A program made the translations under genes and the position numbers. Source: Ruminococcus sp. UBA1394 (GTDB lineage Bacteria; Bacillota; Clostridia; Oscillospirales; Ruminococcaceae). Taken from it: a stretch of DNA of 52,471 nt. The stretch covers positions 1-52,471 of the forward strand of contig DBQM01000004.1 in the NCBI GenBank assembly GCA_002305725.1. Reading direction: 5' to 3'. The notes beneath the pieces were generated by a model. It did not search any database, was not told the origin of the DNA, and saw only the letters and a list, made by a program, of their open reading frames with translations. Position 1 is the stretch's first letter; each line of letters opens with the position of its first letter. Shown here piece after piece: positions 40,742 to 47,517 of this stretch.

Positions 40742-40981
40742 TTACAGAATATGCTTTTCCCTGTCCCTGTTTGGCGGATAGGGATTTTTTTCGTCCGTTA
40801 TCCCCACAAGATAATCTATACTTGTGCCGAACAGGACTGCAAGTCTTGTAACCTGTTCAATTGTGGGGTAACGTATCCCCCTTTCGATTTTGGAATAGTC
40901 GCTCTGGTCTATTCCTGTTTTCATCTGAACCTGCAGCTGGGTAAATCCACGTTCTTTTCTTGTTTCTTTTATCCGGTACAT
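40742..40981 (-). CDS. XRE-family HTH transcriptional regulator
   Basis: The 79-residue protein is a single Cro/CI helix-turn-helix domain. Typical residues are IKETRKERGFTQLQVQMKTG, SDYSKIERGIRYPTIEQV and LFGTSIDYLVGI. A short charged tail follows. It has AGGAG before its ATG. Targets are unknown; autoregulation is common for such proteins, and the convergent RNA from 40614 might affect it. Confidence 0.88.
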   Translation of the reverse strand: MYRIKETRKERGFTQLQVQMKTGIDQSDYSKIERGIRYPTIEQVTRLAVLFGTSIDYLVGITDEKNPYPPNRDREKHIL

Positions 40982-41204
40982 GTTCTTAAAGCTCCTTTGC
41001 CAATATTATATTCAATATCATATATAATAATTATGGCACATTGCCCTATTGACAAACAGGTCGATTTACCCTAAAGAAAAAATAACTAATATTACAGCCG
41101 GAATGTCTGTTGTTAATATCGCTTTGAATCCTGCTGCCGGACGTTTATTATACTGCGGCAAACCAATATCATTGTGAGAACTGAACGGTAAAACGACAAA
41201 AATA

Positions 41205-41227
41205 AGCCACTCAATTAATGAGTGGCT
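41205..41227 (-). terminator. Terminator of the HPrK-PqqD-peptidase-ABC cassette
   Basis: AGCCACTCA/TGAGTGGCT forms a 9-bp stem with loop ATTAA just after the ABC gene and is followed on the - strand by TATTTTTG. Confidence 0.72.
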
Positions 41228-41237
41228 CAATTATAAT

Positions 41238-42953
41238 TTATAAGTCTTTTTTTATTGTCTTTATACCGCTTTCGGAAAACTCGAAAATTCTGTCGCATAT
41301 TTCAAGTGCTGCCGGACGGTGAGTTATTATAAGAACAGTTTTATCCGTCATTTTTTTCAGATTTTCTATGACCTTTCTTTCTGTCTGCTCGTCAAGTGAG
41401 CTTGTTGCCTCGTCAAGAATAAGCACAGGACTGTCTGAAAAAACAGCTCTTGCAATGGCAATTCTCTGCATCTGTCCCTCTGAAAGTCCCTTGCCCTGTT
41501 CTCCGAGGAAAGTGTCAATACCGTTTTCAAGCTCGTTTACAAATTCCTCTGCACAGGCTATCCTCAATGCGCTGTAAACAGCATTGTTATCAGACATATG
41601 TGAACTGTCTGCAAACGCCACAACCTCCCGGATAGTACCGCTCATAAGGTAATTTCCCTGCGGGACGTAAGCAAAAAGCCTGTGCCATTCACTTGTAAGG
41701 GGGATTTTCTGATTATCATCAGTCAGCAGATACCGCTCACCCTCGTCAAGCGGATAGAGGCACATCATAAGCTTTAAAAGTGTGGATTTTCCGCAGCCGG
41801 AGTGACCCGTAAACGCAATATATTCACCCTTTTTTATCTCAATGCTGACATTTTTCAGTACCACCGGCATTTTAGTCCTGTCCGCTGATTCATCCGGCGG
41901 AAGATAAGTAAAACCGGCATTTTCAAAACCGATACCCTTAAGCCTTGTTTCATAGAACTCATGTACCTCAGATTTTGTTCTGACATCACCGCAGCAGTCA
42001 TCCTCAAAGCTTTCCGTTTCCATAACACGTTCTGCGCTGGCAGTCATGGCATAAAATTTCGGAAGATATCCTGAAATATTCGCAAACGGCGCCTGAATCT
42101 GATTTATAAGCTGCAAAACTGCCATAAGAGTACCGTAGGAAACCGTACCTTTCAAAATTCCGTAGCCGAAGTAGCAGACCCCGAGGAGATACATTCCGTT
42201 CATTGCCGCCGCAAATCCGATATTGCAGATATTGGAAAAATGGTTGCGCTTCATTCGTGCCGCCTTATGTTCAGCCATTTTTTCACTGCACTCATCTTCG
42301 GTTTTGCTCTGAGCCGCAAAGGAACGGACTATCATCAGACTCCCAAGTCTTTCCTGCATGAAAACACGAAGCTTTCCGTCCTTTTCCTGTATTTTTTTGT
42401 GAAGCCTTTTCAGACGTTTTCTGAAAGCATATGTCAGAAAGATAAGCGCAGCGCCGCCCGGAAATATTATATATGCAAATCCCGGCTCCAGCGCCAGAAT
42501 CGTTACAAGCGCACCTGTCATTTTAACCGCCATTCCGGCAATTCCCGGAATAATCTCAACAAGTCCGTTTGCGATAACGACCGTATCAGAGGTAAGCCTG
42601 TTAAGCCATTCCCCCGAGTGTACTGCCGTTACTGACCCATAGTTTTTTCTGAGCAGATTACTAAAAAGTTTTCCTTTAAGAAGATTTTCAAAAGTACTTC
42701 TGGAGTATTCCTCAAGAAATCTTACAACTGAACGCATAGCTATCTGAAAAAGCACAATACCAGTCAGAAGCAGCAGAAACAGAAAAAAGTACTTTTCATT
42801 TTTTTCAACAGCCGCATCAATAATATTTCTCAGAAAAAGAGCATATATAACCGAACTGACACCGAGTGCCGCCTGAATGACAAGGAGTATTACTATGTAA
42901 ATTTTCTTTTTGCCCGTGACATTACTGAGCCATTTCAAAGCGGAATTCTTCAT
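41238..42953 (-). CDS. ABC exporter (membrane and ATPase domains fused)
   Basis: The 571-residue half-transporter has a six-helix membrane domain (about residues 15-310) and a C-terminal ATPase. Walker A is GHSGCGKSTLL, the signature is LSEGQMQR, Walker B is VLILDEATSSLD and the switch His is in IITHRPAAL. There is no N-terminal C39 peptidase domain. The start overlaps the upstream S24/S26 peptidase stop by four bases (ATGA). As last gene of a cassette with a PqqD-like and an HPr-kinase-like protein, it probably exports a modified peptide, with cleavage done by the separate peptidase (inference). Confidence 0.88.
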   Translation of the reverse strand: MKNSALKWLSNVTGKKKIYIVILLVIQAALGVSSVIYALFLRNIIDAAVEKNEKYFFLFLLLLTGIVLFQIAMRSVVRFLEEYSRSTFENLLKGKLFSNLLRKNYGSVTAVHSGEWLNRLTSDTVVIANGLVEIIPGIAGMAVKMTGALVTILALEPGFAYIIFPGGAALIFLTYAFRKRLKRLHKKIQEKDGKLRVFMQERLGSLMIVRSFAAQSKTEDECSEKMAEHKAARMKRNHFSNICNIGFAAAMNGMYLLGVCYFGYGILKGTVSYGTLMAVLQLINQIQAPFANISGYLPKFYAMTASAERVMETESFEDDCCGDVRTKSEVHEFYETRLKGIGFENAGFTYLPPDESADRTKMPVVLKNVSIEIKKGEYIAFTGHSGCGKSTLLKLMMCLYPLDEGERYLLTDDNQKIPLTSEWHRLFAYVPQGNYLMSGTIREVVAFADSSHMSDNNAVYSALRIACAEEFVNELENGIDTFLGEQGKGLSEGQMQRIAIARAVFSDSPVLILDEATSSLDEQTERKVIENLKKMTDKTVLIITHRPAALEICDRIFEFSESGIKTIKKDL

Positions 42954-43381
42954 TTTTTTAGTCCTTTGAACTTAGCCTTAATTTTCATAAGTATTCGTCT
43001 TATCGGAAAAATTGCACACCATATAACAGAATAACTCCTGTAAAGGAAGTTATCAGCTGAAATCTTATGTCCTTTTCTGACAAATTCTTCAAGTACACCT
43101 ATAATATCCTCGTCTTTTATGCCATATTCCAGATTCATGCAGTTATCCCCGCAGATGACATAATCATTTTCACGAACCTTAACTATCCTGTGAAGTACAT
43201 AGTGATTCGGGGGGCGTCTGTACAGCACAACATCATATTTACGGCAGCGTTCTTCCGTTTTCTTCTTCACAGTAAAAACGTCACGTCCCTGCCTGAGCAT
43301 AGGCAGCATACTCACGCCAACATTTGTGTATATAAGTTCCCCGTATTTTTCAAGATATTCCTCATAGGTCGTCTTATTCAT
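42950..43381 (-). CDS. S24/S26-family serine peptidase, signal-peptidase-like
   Basis: The 143-residue protein carries NVGVSMLPMLRQG with nucleophile Ser24, YDVVLYRRP, YVLHRIVKV with His64 and ICGDNC with Asp79. The Ser-His-Asp pattern is that of the SipW/ER type signal peptidase, not the Ser-Lys bacterial type. A hydrophobic stretch near the C-terminus may anchor it. ATG at 43381 is used; it overlaps the PqqD stop by 8 bases. A TTG start at 43393 is possible. In this cassette it is a candidate leader peptidase. Confidence 0.8.
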   Translation of the reverse strand: MNKTTYEEYLEKYGELIYTNVGVSMLPMLRQGRDVFTVKKKTEERCRKYDVVLYRRPPNHYVLHRIVKVRENDYVICGDNCMNLEYGIKDEDIIGVLEEFVRKGHKISADNFLYRSYSVIWCAIFPIRRILMKIKAKFKGLKK

Positions 43382-43634
43382 CAAGCGCACCAATACTTCT
43401 CAGTTTATCAAGAATCTTTTTTACATCTGCCGAAATAACATTCTCCGGTGCGTCATACTTTTCAAGCATTTTTTCGACGATTTCCTTTTCAGTTGTATCT
43501 TCTTTAAGACAGTTGACTATAAACGCTGCTGTTGCATTGCTCTTTACAAGTCCGCTGAATTTTGTTTCTCCGGCTGATACCATTATCTGTTCATCGCCTG
43601 TTTCATGTGTTATAAATCCGTCTTTAAGTTTCAT
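43374..43634 (-). CDS. PqqD-like peptide-binding (RRE) protein
   Basis: The 86-residue protein has a winged-helix PqqD pattern: three short beta-strands (FITHETGDEQIMVSAG), then KSNATAAFIVNCLKED, a helix with TEKEIVEKMLEKYD and a final helix ADVKKILDKLRSIGAL. PqqD-like RiPP recognition elements bind the leader of a precursor peptide and present it to modifying enzymes. It has AGGAGG upstream and stands between the HPr-kinase-like gene and the peptidase gene. Confidence 0.83.
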   Translation of the reverse strand: MKLKDGFITHETGDEQIMVSAGETKFSGLVKSNATAAFIVNCLKEDTTEKEIVEKMLEKYDAPENVISADVKKILDKLRSIGALDE

Positions 43635-43657
43635 TTTGTCCTCCTGATTGATGTAAG

Positions 43658-44392
43658 TTACTTATTCATACCGTTGTATGCAACCTCTGCCGCACTGATA
43701 TCCATGTTGCAGCTCAGCCTGTAAAGTCCGGCTGTTTCAGCAAGGCTGTCAATGATCTGCAGTGTTTTCTGCATTTTGAGCGCACCGGCTGGTCTGTTGA
43801 CCTGCTGCACAAGCATCGGATAAGCTGCTGAACAGCTGATTTTTTCAATATGGTTTTCCTGTCCACGCTCCAGTATGCATATTGCTTTAAGGGGTACGCC
43901 TATATTTGTACTGAGCCGGTGTTTCCCGTCCCAGGGAGTTCCAAAAACAGTTGCATCATTTTCCGAAACTTTAATCAGAGGCTTGTCATCATTGACCATA
44001 ACGGCACGTTCTCCGAAATACTCTCTCCAGAGTCTTGTATGGGTAGATTTTCCGGTACCGCTTTTTGCGGTGAAAAGGTAACCCTCACCGTCAACGGCAA
44101 TAACCGAACCGTGAAACAGGATTATATCCGATTCAACCAGTTTATCGCATATCTTGCGGTATATCGACAGCGTTTCAAGATAGCTGTCCGGAAAACTGCG
44201 CACCGGCTTTCCCTCTTTTATGTCCTCTGCCTCGGATTTTTTCCGTTCAAAGTCAATATCCTCCTGCTTGACTGTCACCGAGAAATCCGGTGTACCGTCT
44301 GATATGTAATCCTTGCAGAGAGTTGCCGCCTCCTCATAAATACAGTTTACCTCAATGGTTTTTTCCGCAATCGTAAAAATAAATTTTCCCAT
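43658..44392 (-). CDS. HPr-kinase/PEPCK-fold P-loop protein
   Basis: The 244-residue protein has a beta-rich N-terminal part and a C-terminal P-loop core. Motifs are ILFHGSVIAVDG (His94), LFTAKSGTGKSTHTRLW with Walker A at about 110-117, MVNDDKPLIKV and FGTPWDGKHRLS. This is the HprK-like group often found in RiPP clusters, where relatives phosphorylate lasso peptides. Canonical HprK has another N-terminal domain and length over 300. It is the first gene of the cassette, after a perfect consensus promoter, and GGAGG stands before its ATG. The phosphorylated partner is unknown. Confidence 0.8.
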   Translation of the reverse strand: MGKFIFTIAEKTIEVNCIYEEAATLCKDYISDGTPDFSVTVKQEDIDFERKKSEAEDIKEGKPVRSFPDSYLETLSIYRKICDKLVESDIILFHGSVIAVDGEGYLFTAKSGTGKSTHTRLWREYFGERAVMVNDDKPLIKVSENDATVFGTPWDGKHRLSTNIGVPLKAICILERGQENHIEKISCSAAYPMLVQQVNRPAGALKMQKTLQIIDSLAETAGLYRLSCNMDISAAEVAYNGMNK

Positions 44393-44432
44393 TCTCCCCT
44401 CCTCATATCAGTTCCGTGCTGCCTGTAAAATA

Positions 44433-44461
44433 ATTATATCAGACAACGAAATCCGTGTCAA
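44433..44461 (-). promoter_or_regulatory. Consensus promoter of the HPrK-PqqD cassette
   Basis: TTGACA (44461-44456) and TATAAT (44438-44433) are both perfect and 17 bp apart on the - strand, about 40 bases before the first ATG. Confidence 0.85.
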
Positions 44462-44537
44462 TTGTTATTTTTCTTCCGGGAGGTCATAATTCCGTCCCTT
44501 ATTATTGCCTTAACTATTGAAAATTTATGCGCAGGGA

Positions 44538-44615
44538 TAAAGTTGAAAGCTAAGGAAGAAAAACGCAGGAATACTGGCGTATTGCAAGTTTTTCTGACGT
44601 AAGATTTCAGCTTTA
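44538..44615. repeat. 78-nt imperfect inverted repeat (large hairpin)
   Basis: The arms begin TAAAGTTGAAAGCT and end AGATTTCAGCTTTA, and after mismatches continue with AGAAAAAC/GTTTTTCT and AATAC/GTATT around the centre TGGC. It would fold into one long hairpin on either strand. It lies between the MerR terminator and the cassette promoter. No open frame lies in the remaining 44462-44675 DNA. It could be a MITE-like repeat or a structured RNA. Confidence 0.5.
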
Positions 44616-44675
44616 GAGCAAGCAGAAAATTCAGTAGTTAATTGGGGGAGCAATATATAGTGCTTAAACACAAAA

Positions 44676-44706
44676 AGGCTTACACATCAGAACAATGTGT
44701 AAGCCT
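44676..44706 (-). terminator. Terminator of the MerR gene
   Basis: A perfect 12-bp stem AGGCTTACACAT/ATGTGTAAGCCT with a 7-base loop is followed on the - strand by TTTTTG, 10 bases after the merR-like stop. Confidence 0.85.
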
Positions 44707-44716
44707 GTGTACCGCC

Positions 44717-45508
44717 TTATTCTATCGGCAGCTGAATTTCTGTCAGCCATTCATCGACCGACTCCTTGTTCCAGATACCGTCGATATAGCATTCTCTTGC
44801 AAGACCTGCCGGCTTATAGCCGTTATCCTCTGCATATTTCATAATAAATGCGTATGCCTCGCCAATCTGCTCATAAGCGCCCTTATGGAAAATGCTTAAA
44901 ACCTTTGTTACGGGAATTTCACGGAACTTTATCAGCTCACTTTCCCTGCCCGTTTTTTCCACAGCCTCGCTGTGACGGATACGGATATTCGTTTCCCTGT
45001 ACTCGCCGTCGAGATACTCGCAGAATTCATAAGGCGGATTGGTACACTTCAGATCAGGGTTAAGCTTTCTGCATTCCTCTCCGCACATCGGAATAAACTG
45101 CATTGCGTCCGAATATTTTTCAAGGGTTGTTTCCGCATAATAAACAATTGCTGACGGGATTTCCTTTACTGTTACCTGATACTTCATATTTACATCCTCC
45201 AGAATAGATTTTATTATGGAAAGACGGACATCAATTTCTTCCCTCTGCGACTGCAGAGCCACGGCTTTTTCTGCAAAAATCACCTTTGCGTCCGCACCGC
45301 TCATAATAGCCTTTATCTCATCAATGGATAAATCAAGCTGTCTGTATGCTTTTATTTTTGCTGCGTCCTCCAGCTGTCGGGTTTCATAAAAACGATAACC
45401 TGTCCATTCATCGACAGTTTCGGGTATCAGAAGTCCCTTTTTTTCATAAAACCTCAGCGCTTTGACTGTCAGGTGCGACAGCTTTGAAAACTCACCGATT
45501 TTGAGCAT
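44717..45508 (-). CDS. MerR-family regulator with GyrI-like effector domain
   Basis: The 263-residue protein has a MerR winged-helix domain (LKIGEFSKLSHLTVKALRFY, GLLIPETVDEWTGYRFYE), a coiled-coil linker (about 80-115) and a C-terminal GyrI-like domain (about 118-263; ending with GYKPAGLARECYIDGIW and WLTEIQLPI). The layout matches BmrR/BltR-type regulators, which bind hydrophobic drugs. There is no linked transporter on the same transcript. Its own promoter has the 19-bp spacer expected for MerR control, so autoregulation is likely. Confidence 0.87.
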   Translation of the reverse strand: MLKIGEFSKLSHLTVKALRFYEKKGLLIPETVDEWTGYRFYETRQLEDAAKIKAYRQLDLSIDEIKAIMSGADAKVIFAEKAVALQSQREEIDVRLSIIKSILEDVNMKYQVTVKEIPSAIVYYAETTLEKYSDAMQFIPMCGEECRKLNPDLKCTNPPYEFCEYLDGEYRETNIRIRHSEAVEKTGRESELIKFREIPVTKVLSIFHKGAYEQIGEAYAFIMKYAEDNGYKPAGLARECYIDGIWNKESVDEWLTEIQLPIE

Positions 45509-45536
45509 CTGATGTCATCTCCTTTCCACATTTTCT

Positions 45537-45567
45537 ATTTTAGAGCATACCCTAAGGGGAGAGTCAA
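45537..45567 (-). promoter_or_regulatory. MerR-type promoter with 19-bp spacer and operator
   Basis: TTGACT (45567-45562) and TAAAAT (45542-45537) on the - strand are separated by 19 bp instead of 17. The spacer contains the dyad CCCCTTAGGGTA-like sequence. MerR regulators twist such promoters to activate them. Confidence 0.78.
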
Positions 45568-45637
45568 TACCTTTTTTTAAAATTTATTTTCCGGTGCTCA
45601 ATTTCTTTCACAGGGACGGCGTCTGTCTCTTTAATAA

Positions 45638-45668
45638 AAAAGTCCGTATTTGCTTAATACGGACTTTT
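45638..45668. terminator. Bidirectional terminator after the dockerin gene
   Basis: A perfect 13-bp stem AAAAGTCCGTATT/AATACGGACTTTT (45638-45650 with 45656-45668), loop TGCTT, has A/T tracts on both sides. It lies 55 bases beyond the stop of the dockerin gene. Confidence 0.85.
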
Positions 45669-45722
45669 ATAGTGAATATATGTGCCTGCGGATGTTCTGA
45701 TTGTATTGTTATTCTGTAAACT

Positions 45723-46712
45723 CTATATATCCTCTGATACTGTATTGATTAATTTACGTTTCATCAGACAAAGGTCGAATACATCAAGTCTGCCGTCACT
45801 ATTGAAATCCGCAGTATCCAGATAAGCGCCATTTGTATCAGGTGCACTCAGCCATTTCTGGAATTCAACCACATCAGCAACGCTGAAACTTCCGTCACCG
45901 TTTACATCGCCTTTCTCAGCATTTTCCTTTACCGCCTCAAGAGTAATGGTCTTATTTTCGTGGTCTATATCCTTTACCCTTATTTCGCCCTCACCAATAT
46001 ATTTTTCATAATATTCAGGCAGAAAAACTGGGAATACACATTTGTTGATATGGTAATCATAACAAAGCAGATGTGAACTTGTATCAATGACATCACCGAC
46101 TGAGAGAGTTCTTCCGTCGATGTATTTAACGTTTTCAAGCTCCGGTGCAAGATATATGGTAAGACCGTCAATACCAACCAGTTCTGCGTCAAATGGCAGG
46201 ATATAGTCTTCTTCCGACGGCCATGCAAGGTCATAACCGCCCTTGTCATTGACAATATTTATACCCATACCGATATTTTTTCCGTCATAATGAAGCTTGT
46301 CATATTTGTAAAGCTTAGTGCCGAGGGTAAGTTCAGATGTGTTGTAGCAGACGCTTTCTCTCACATTCTCGGAAACCGTGATGGTTATTGTTTTGTCGGA
46401 ACCATAATTTGAATGTGATACTGTAATTTCAGCAGTACCGTTTCCGATGCCTGTAACAATACCGTCCTGGTCTACTGTGGCAACGCTTTCATCATTTGAA
46501 GTGAAGAACAGTTCCTGTTTTGCACCGGTACTCCATTCAAATTCCAGCTGTACACTTTCGCCAACAGCAATCACATCTTTTTCAACCGAAACGTTTTTGA
46601 CCGTAGCAATAATGCTTAGTGCGGAAACCGTTTTTTCAGCGCAGGTGTATCCGGCTGTGAATGTAAAGAACAAACTTCCCGTAATTACTGCCGCCAATAA
46701 TTTTTTACCCAT
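45723..46712 (-). CDS. Secreted Big2-dockerin protein
   Basis: The 329-residue protein has a signal peptide (about residues 1-25), a Big2 Ig-like domain (about 35-112: ESVQLEFEWSTGAKQELFFT, DESVATVDQDGIVTGIGNG), a beta-rich region of unknown fold (about 115-265) and a C-terminal dockerin from about 268 (KGDVNGDGSFSVADVVEF and ADFNSDGRLDVFDLCLMKRK). It should be secreted and bound by a cohesin. No enzymatic domain is seen. It has the same general build as the dockerin protein at 21661 but is not a close copy. Its own promoter lies upstream. Confidence 0.84.
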   Translation of the reverse strand: MGKKLLAAVITGSLFFTFTAGYTCAEKTVSALSIIATVKNVSVEKDVIAVGESVQLEFEWSTGAKQELFFTSNDESVATVDQDGIVTGIGNGTAEITVSHSNYGSDKTITITVSENVRESVCYNTSELTLGTKLYKYDKLHYDGKNIGMGINIVNDKGGYDLAWPSEEDYILPFDAELVGIDGLTIYLAPELENVKYIDGRTLSVGDVIDTSSHLLCYDYHINKCVFPVFLPEYYEKYIGEGEIRVKDIDHENKTITLEAVKENAEKGDVNGDGSFSVADVVEFQKWLSAPDTNGAYLDTADFNSDGRLDVFDLCLMKRKLINTVSEDI

Positions 46713-46762
46713 TACTATGCCTCCCGAATTTTAAAAAAATATCTTTATCTTTGTATTATAAT

Positions 46763-46791
46763 AGTATACCATACAAAAGTATAATTGTCAA
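46763..46791 (-). promoter_or_regulatory. Promoter of the Big2-dockerin gene
   Basis: TTGACA (46791-46786) and TATACT (46768-46763) are 17 bp apart on the - strand, 50 bases before the ATG. Confidence 0.78.
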
Positions 46792-46820
46792 TATTTCTAT
46801 AAATATGGGAAAGCCTGGAT

Positions 46821-47354
46821 TCAATTCACCGGAATTATCGGCAGTTCAATAACGCCTCCGGATTTTTTTGTCGTTGTGACTGTCTGATGATTCTCCCCGA
46901 ATACCGGAGCTGCTGTGGAAACTGTTGTGGCAGTCTGAGTTTTCACCTCTGACGAGGGAGCAGTTGTTACAGGCGGCTTGCTTTCCTCATTTTCCGGTAC
47001 TGTTTTGTCATCACCGCCTGCAACGGGCAGTTCACCGTCTGATATTGTTGTATCCTCTGATATATCCTGTCCGACGACTTGTGAAACATTACCTGCTCCG
47101 TCATTGCCGCTTTTGTTTTCAGCAGAGTTTTGGTCTGTCACATTATGCATTTCCGACTGCTCTGCTGTGTCGGAAGCTGTCTGCGTTGTGTCGGAAGCTG
47201 TCTGCGTTGTTCCGGTCGCTGTGCTTTCAGTCACAGGCATCTCCACAGCCGATGAAACGCTGTCAATACTTACCGCTGAATCTTCTTTCCCGTCATCAGA
47301 ACAGCCGGTAAGCAAAAGCGATACCGCCACGAATGCCAGTACGATTTTCTTCAT
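46821..47354 (-). CDS. Thr/Ser/Glu-rich lipoprotein of unknown function
   Basis: The 177-residue protein has a lipoprotein signal (LLLTGCSDD, lipidated Cys18) and then a low-complexity, acidic, Thr/Ser-rich chain with two copies of TASDTTQ in a row. No domain is recognised. It may be a spacer-like surface protein. It follows a GLUG-repeat protein gene and a small peptide gene on the same strand, with a hairpin between. Confidence 0.6.
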   Translation of the reverse strand: MKKIVLAFVAVSLLLTGCSDDGKEDSAVSIDSVSSAVEMPVTESTATGTTQTASDTTQTASDTAEQSEMHNVTDQNSAENKSGNDGAGNVSQVVGQDISEDTTISDGELPVAGGDDKTVPENEESKPPVTTAPSSEVKTQTATTVSTAAPVFGENHQTVTTTKKSGGVIELPIIPVN

Positions 47355-47368
47355 TTTTCCTCCCTGAA

Positions 47369-47398
47369 AACAAGCACCGCAAAAATGCAGTGCCTGTT
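47369..47398 (-). terminator. Hairpin between the peptide gene and the lipoprotein gene
   Basis: AACAAGCACCGCA (47369-47381) pairs with TGCAGTGCCTGTT (47386-47398) with two G-U pairs, forming a 13-bp stem. On the - strand TTGTTTTC follows. It probably causes partial termination before the lipoprotein gene. Confidence 0.6.
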
Positions 47399-47415
47399 TT
47401 TCGTTTTATCTGATT

Positions 47416-47517
47416 TTACATTATCGGAGTTTCGTCTTGTTCAAGACTTGTAGTAATAACGTCCTCGGATTCAAACTCCACGATTTCCATTTCAGCCTCA
47501 AAGTATTTTTCTTTCAT
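47416..47517 (-). CDS. 33-residue acidic peptide coupled to the GLUG protein gene
   Basis: The ATG at 47517 overlaps the TGA of the large upstream gene by one base (TGATG) and GGAGG stands 7 bases before it, so translation is well supported. The product starts MKEKYFEAEMEIVEFESEDV, followed by ITTSLEQDETPIM. The pattern Y.A.EMEIVEFE.EDVITTS is one I recall from many short, unannotated peptides of gut Firmicutes. It has no signal peptide and no transmembrane segment, and is strongly acidic. It could be a RiPP precursor, given the PqqD-containing cassette 3 kb downstream, but the link is only inference. Confidence 0.65.
   Translation of the reverse strand: MKEKYFEAEMEIVEFESEDVITTSLEQDETPIM

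Noticed and set aside
40599..40781. 60-codon + strand frame over the sRNA candidate
   Set aside because: Its only early start lies inside the -10 element, it has no ribosome binding site and it runs through the terminator into the antisense of the XRE gene.
41238..44392. Assignment of the PqqD/HPrK/ABC cassette as a lasso peptide cluster
   Set aside because: No asparagine-synthetase-like cyclase, no transglutaminase-like protease and no lasso precursor are found.
44471..44500. Nine-codon frame MTSRKKNNN upstream of the cassette promoter as a precursor peptide
   Set aside because: It lies upstream of the promoter, is too short and lacks a ribosome binding site.
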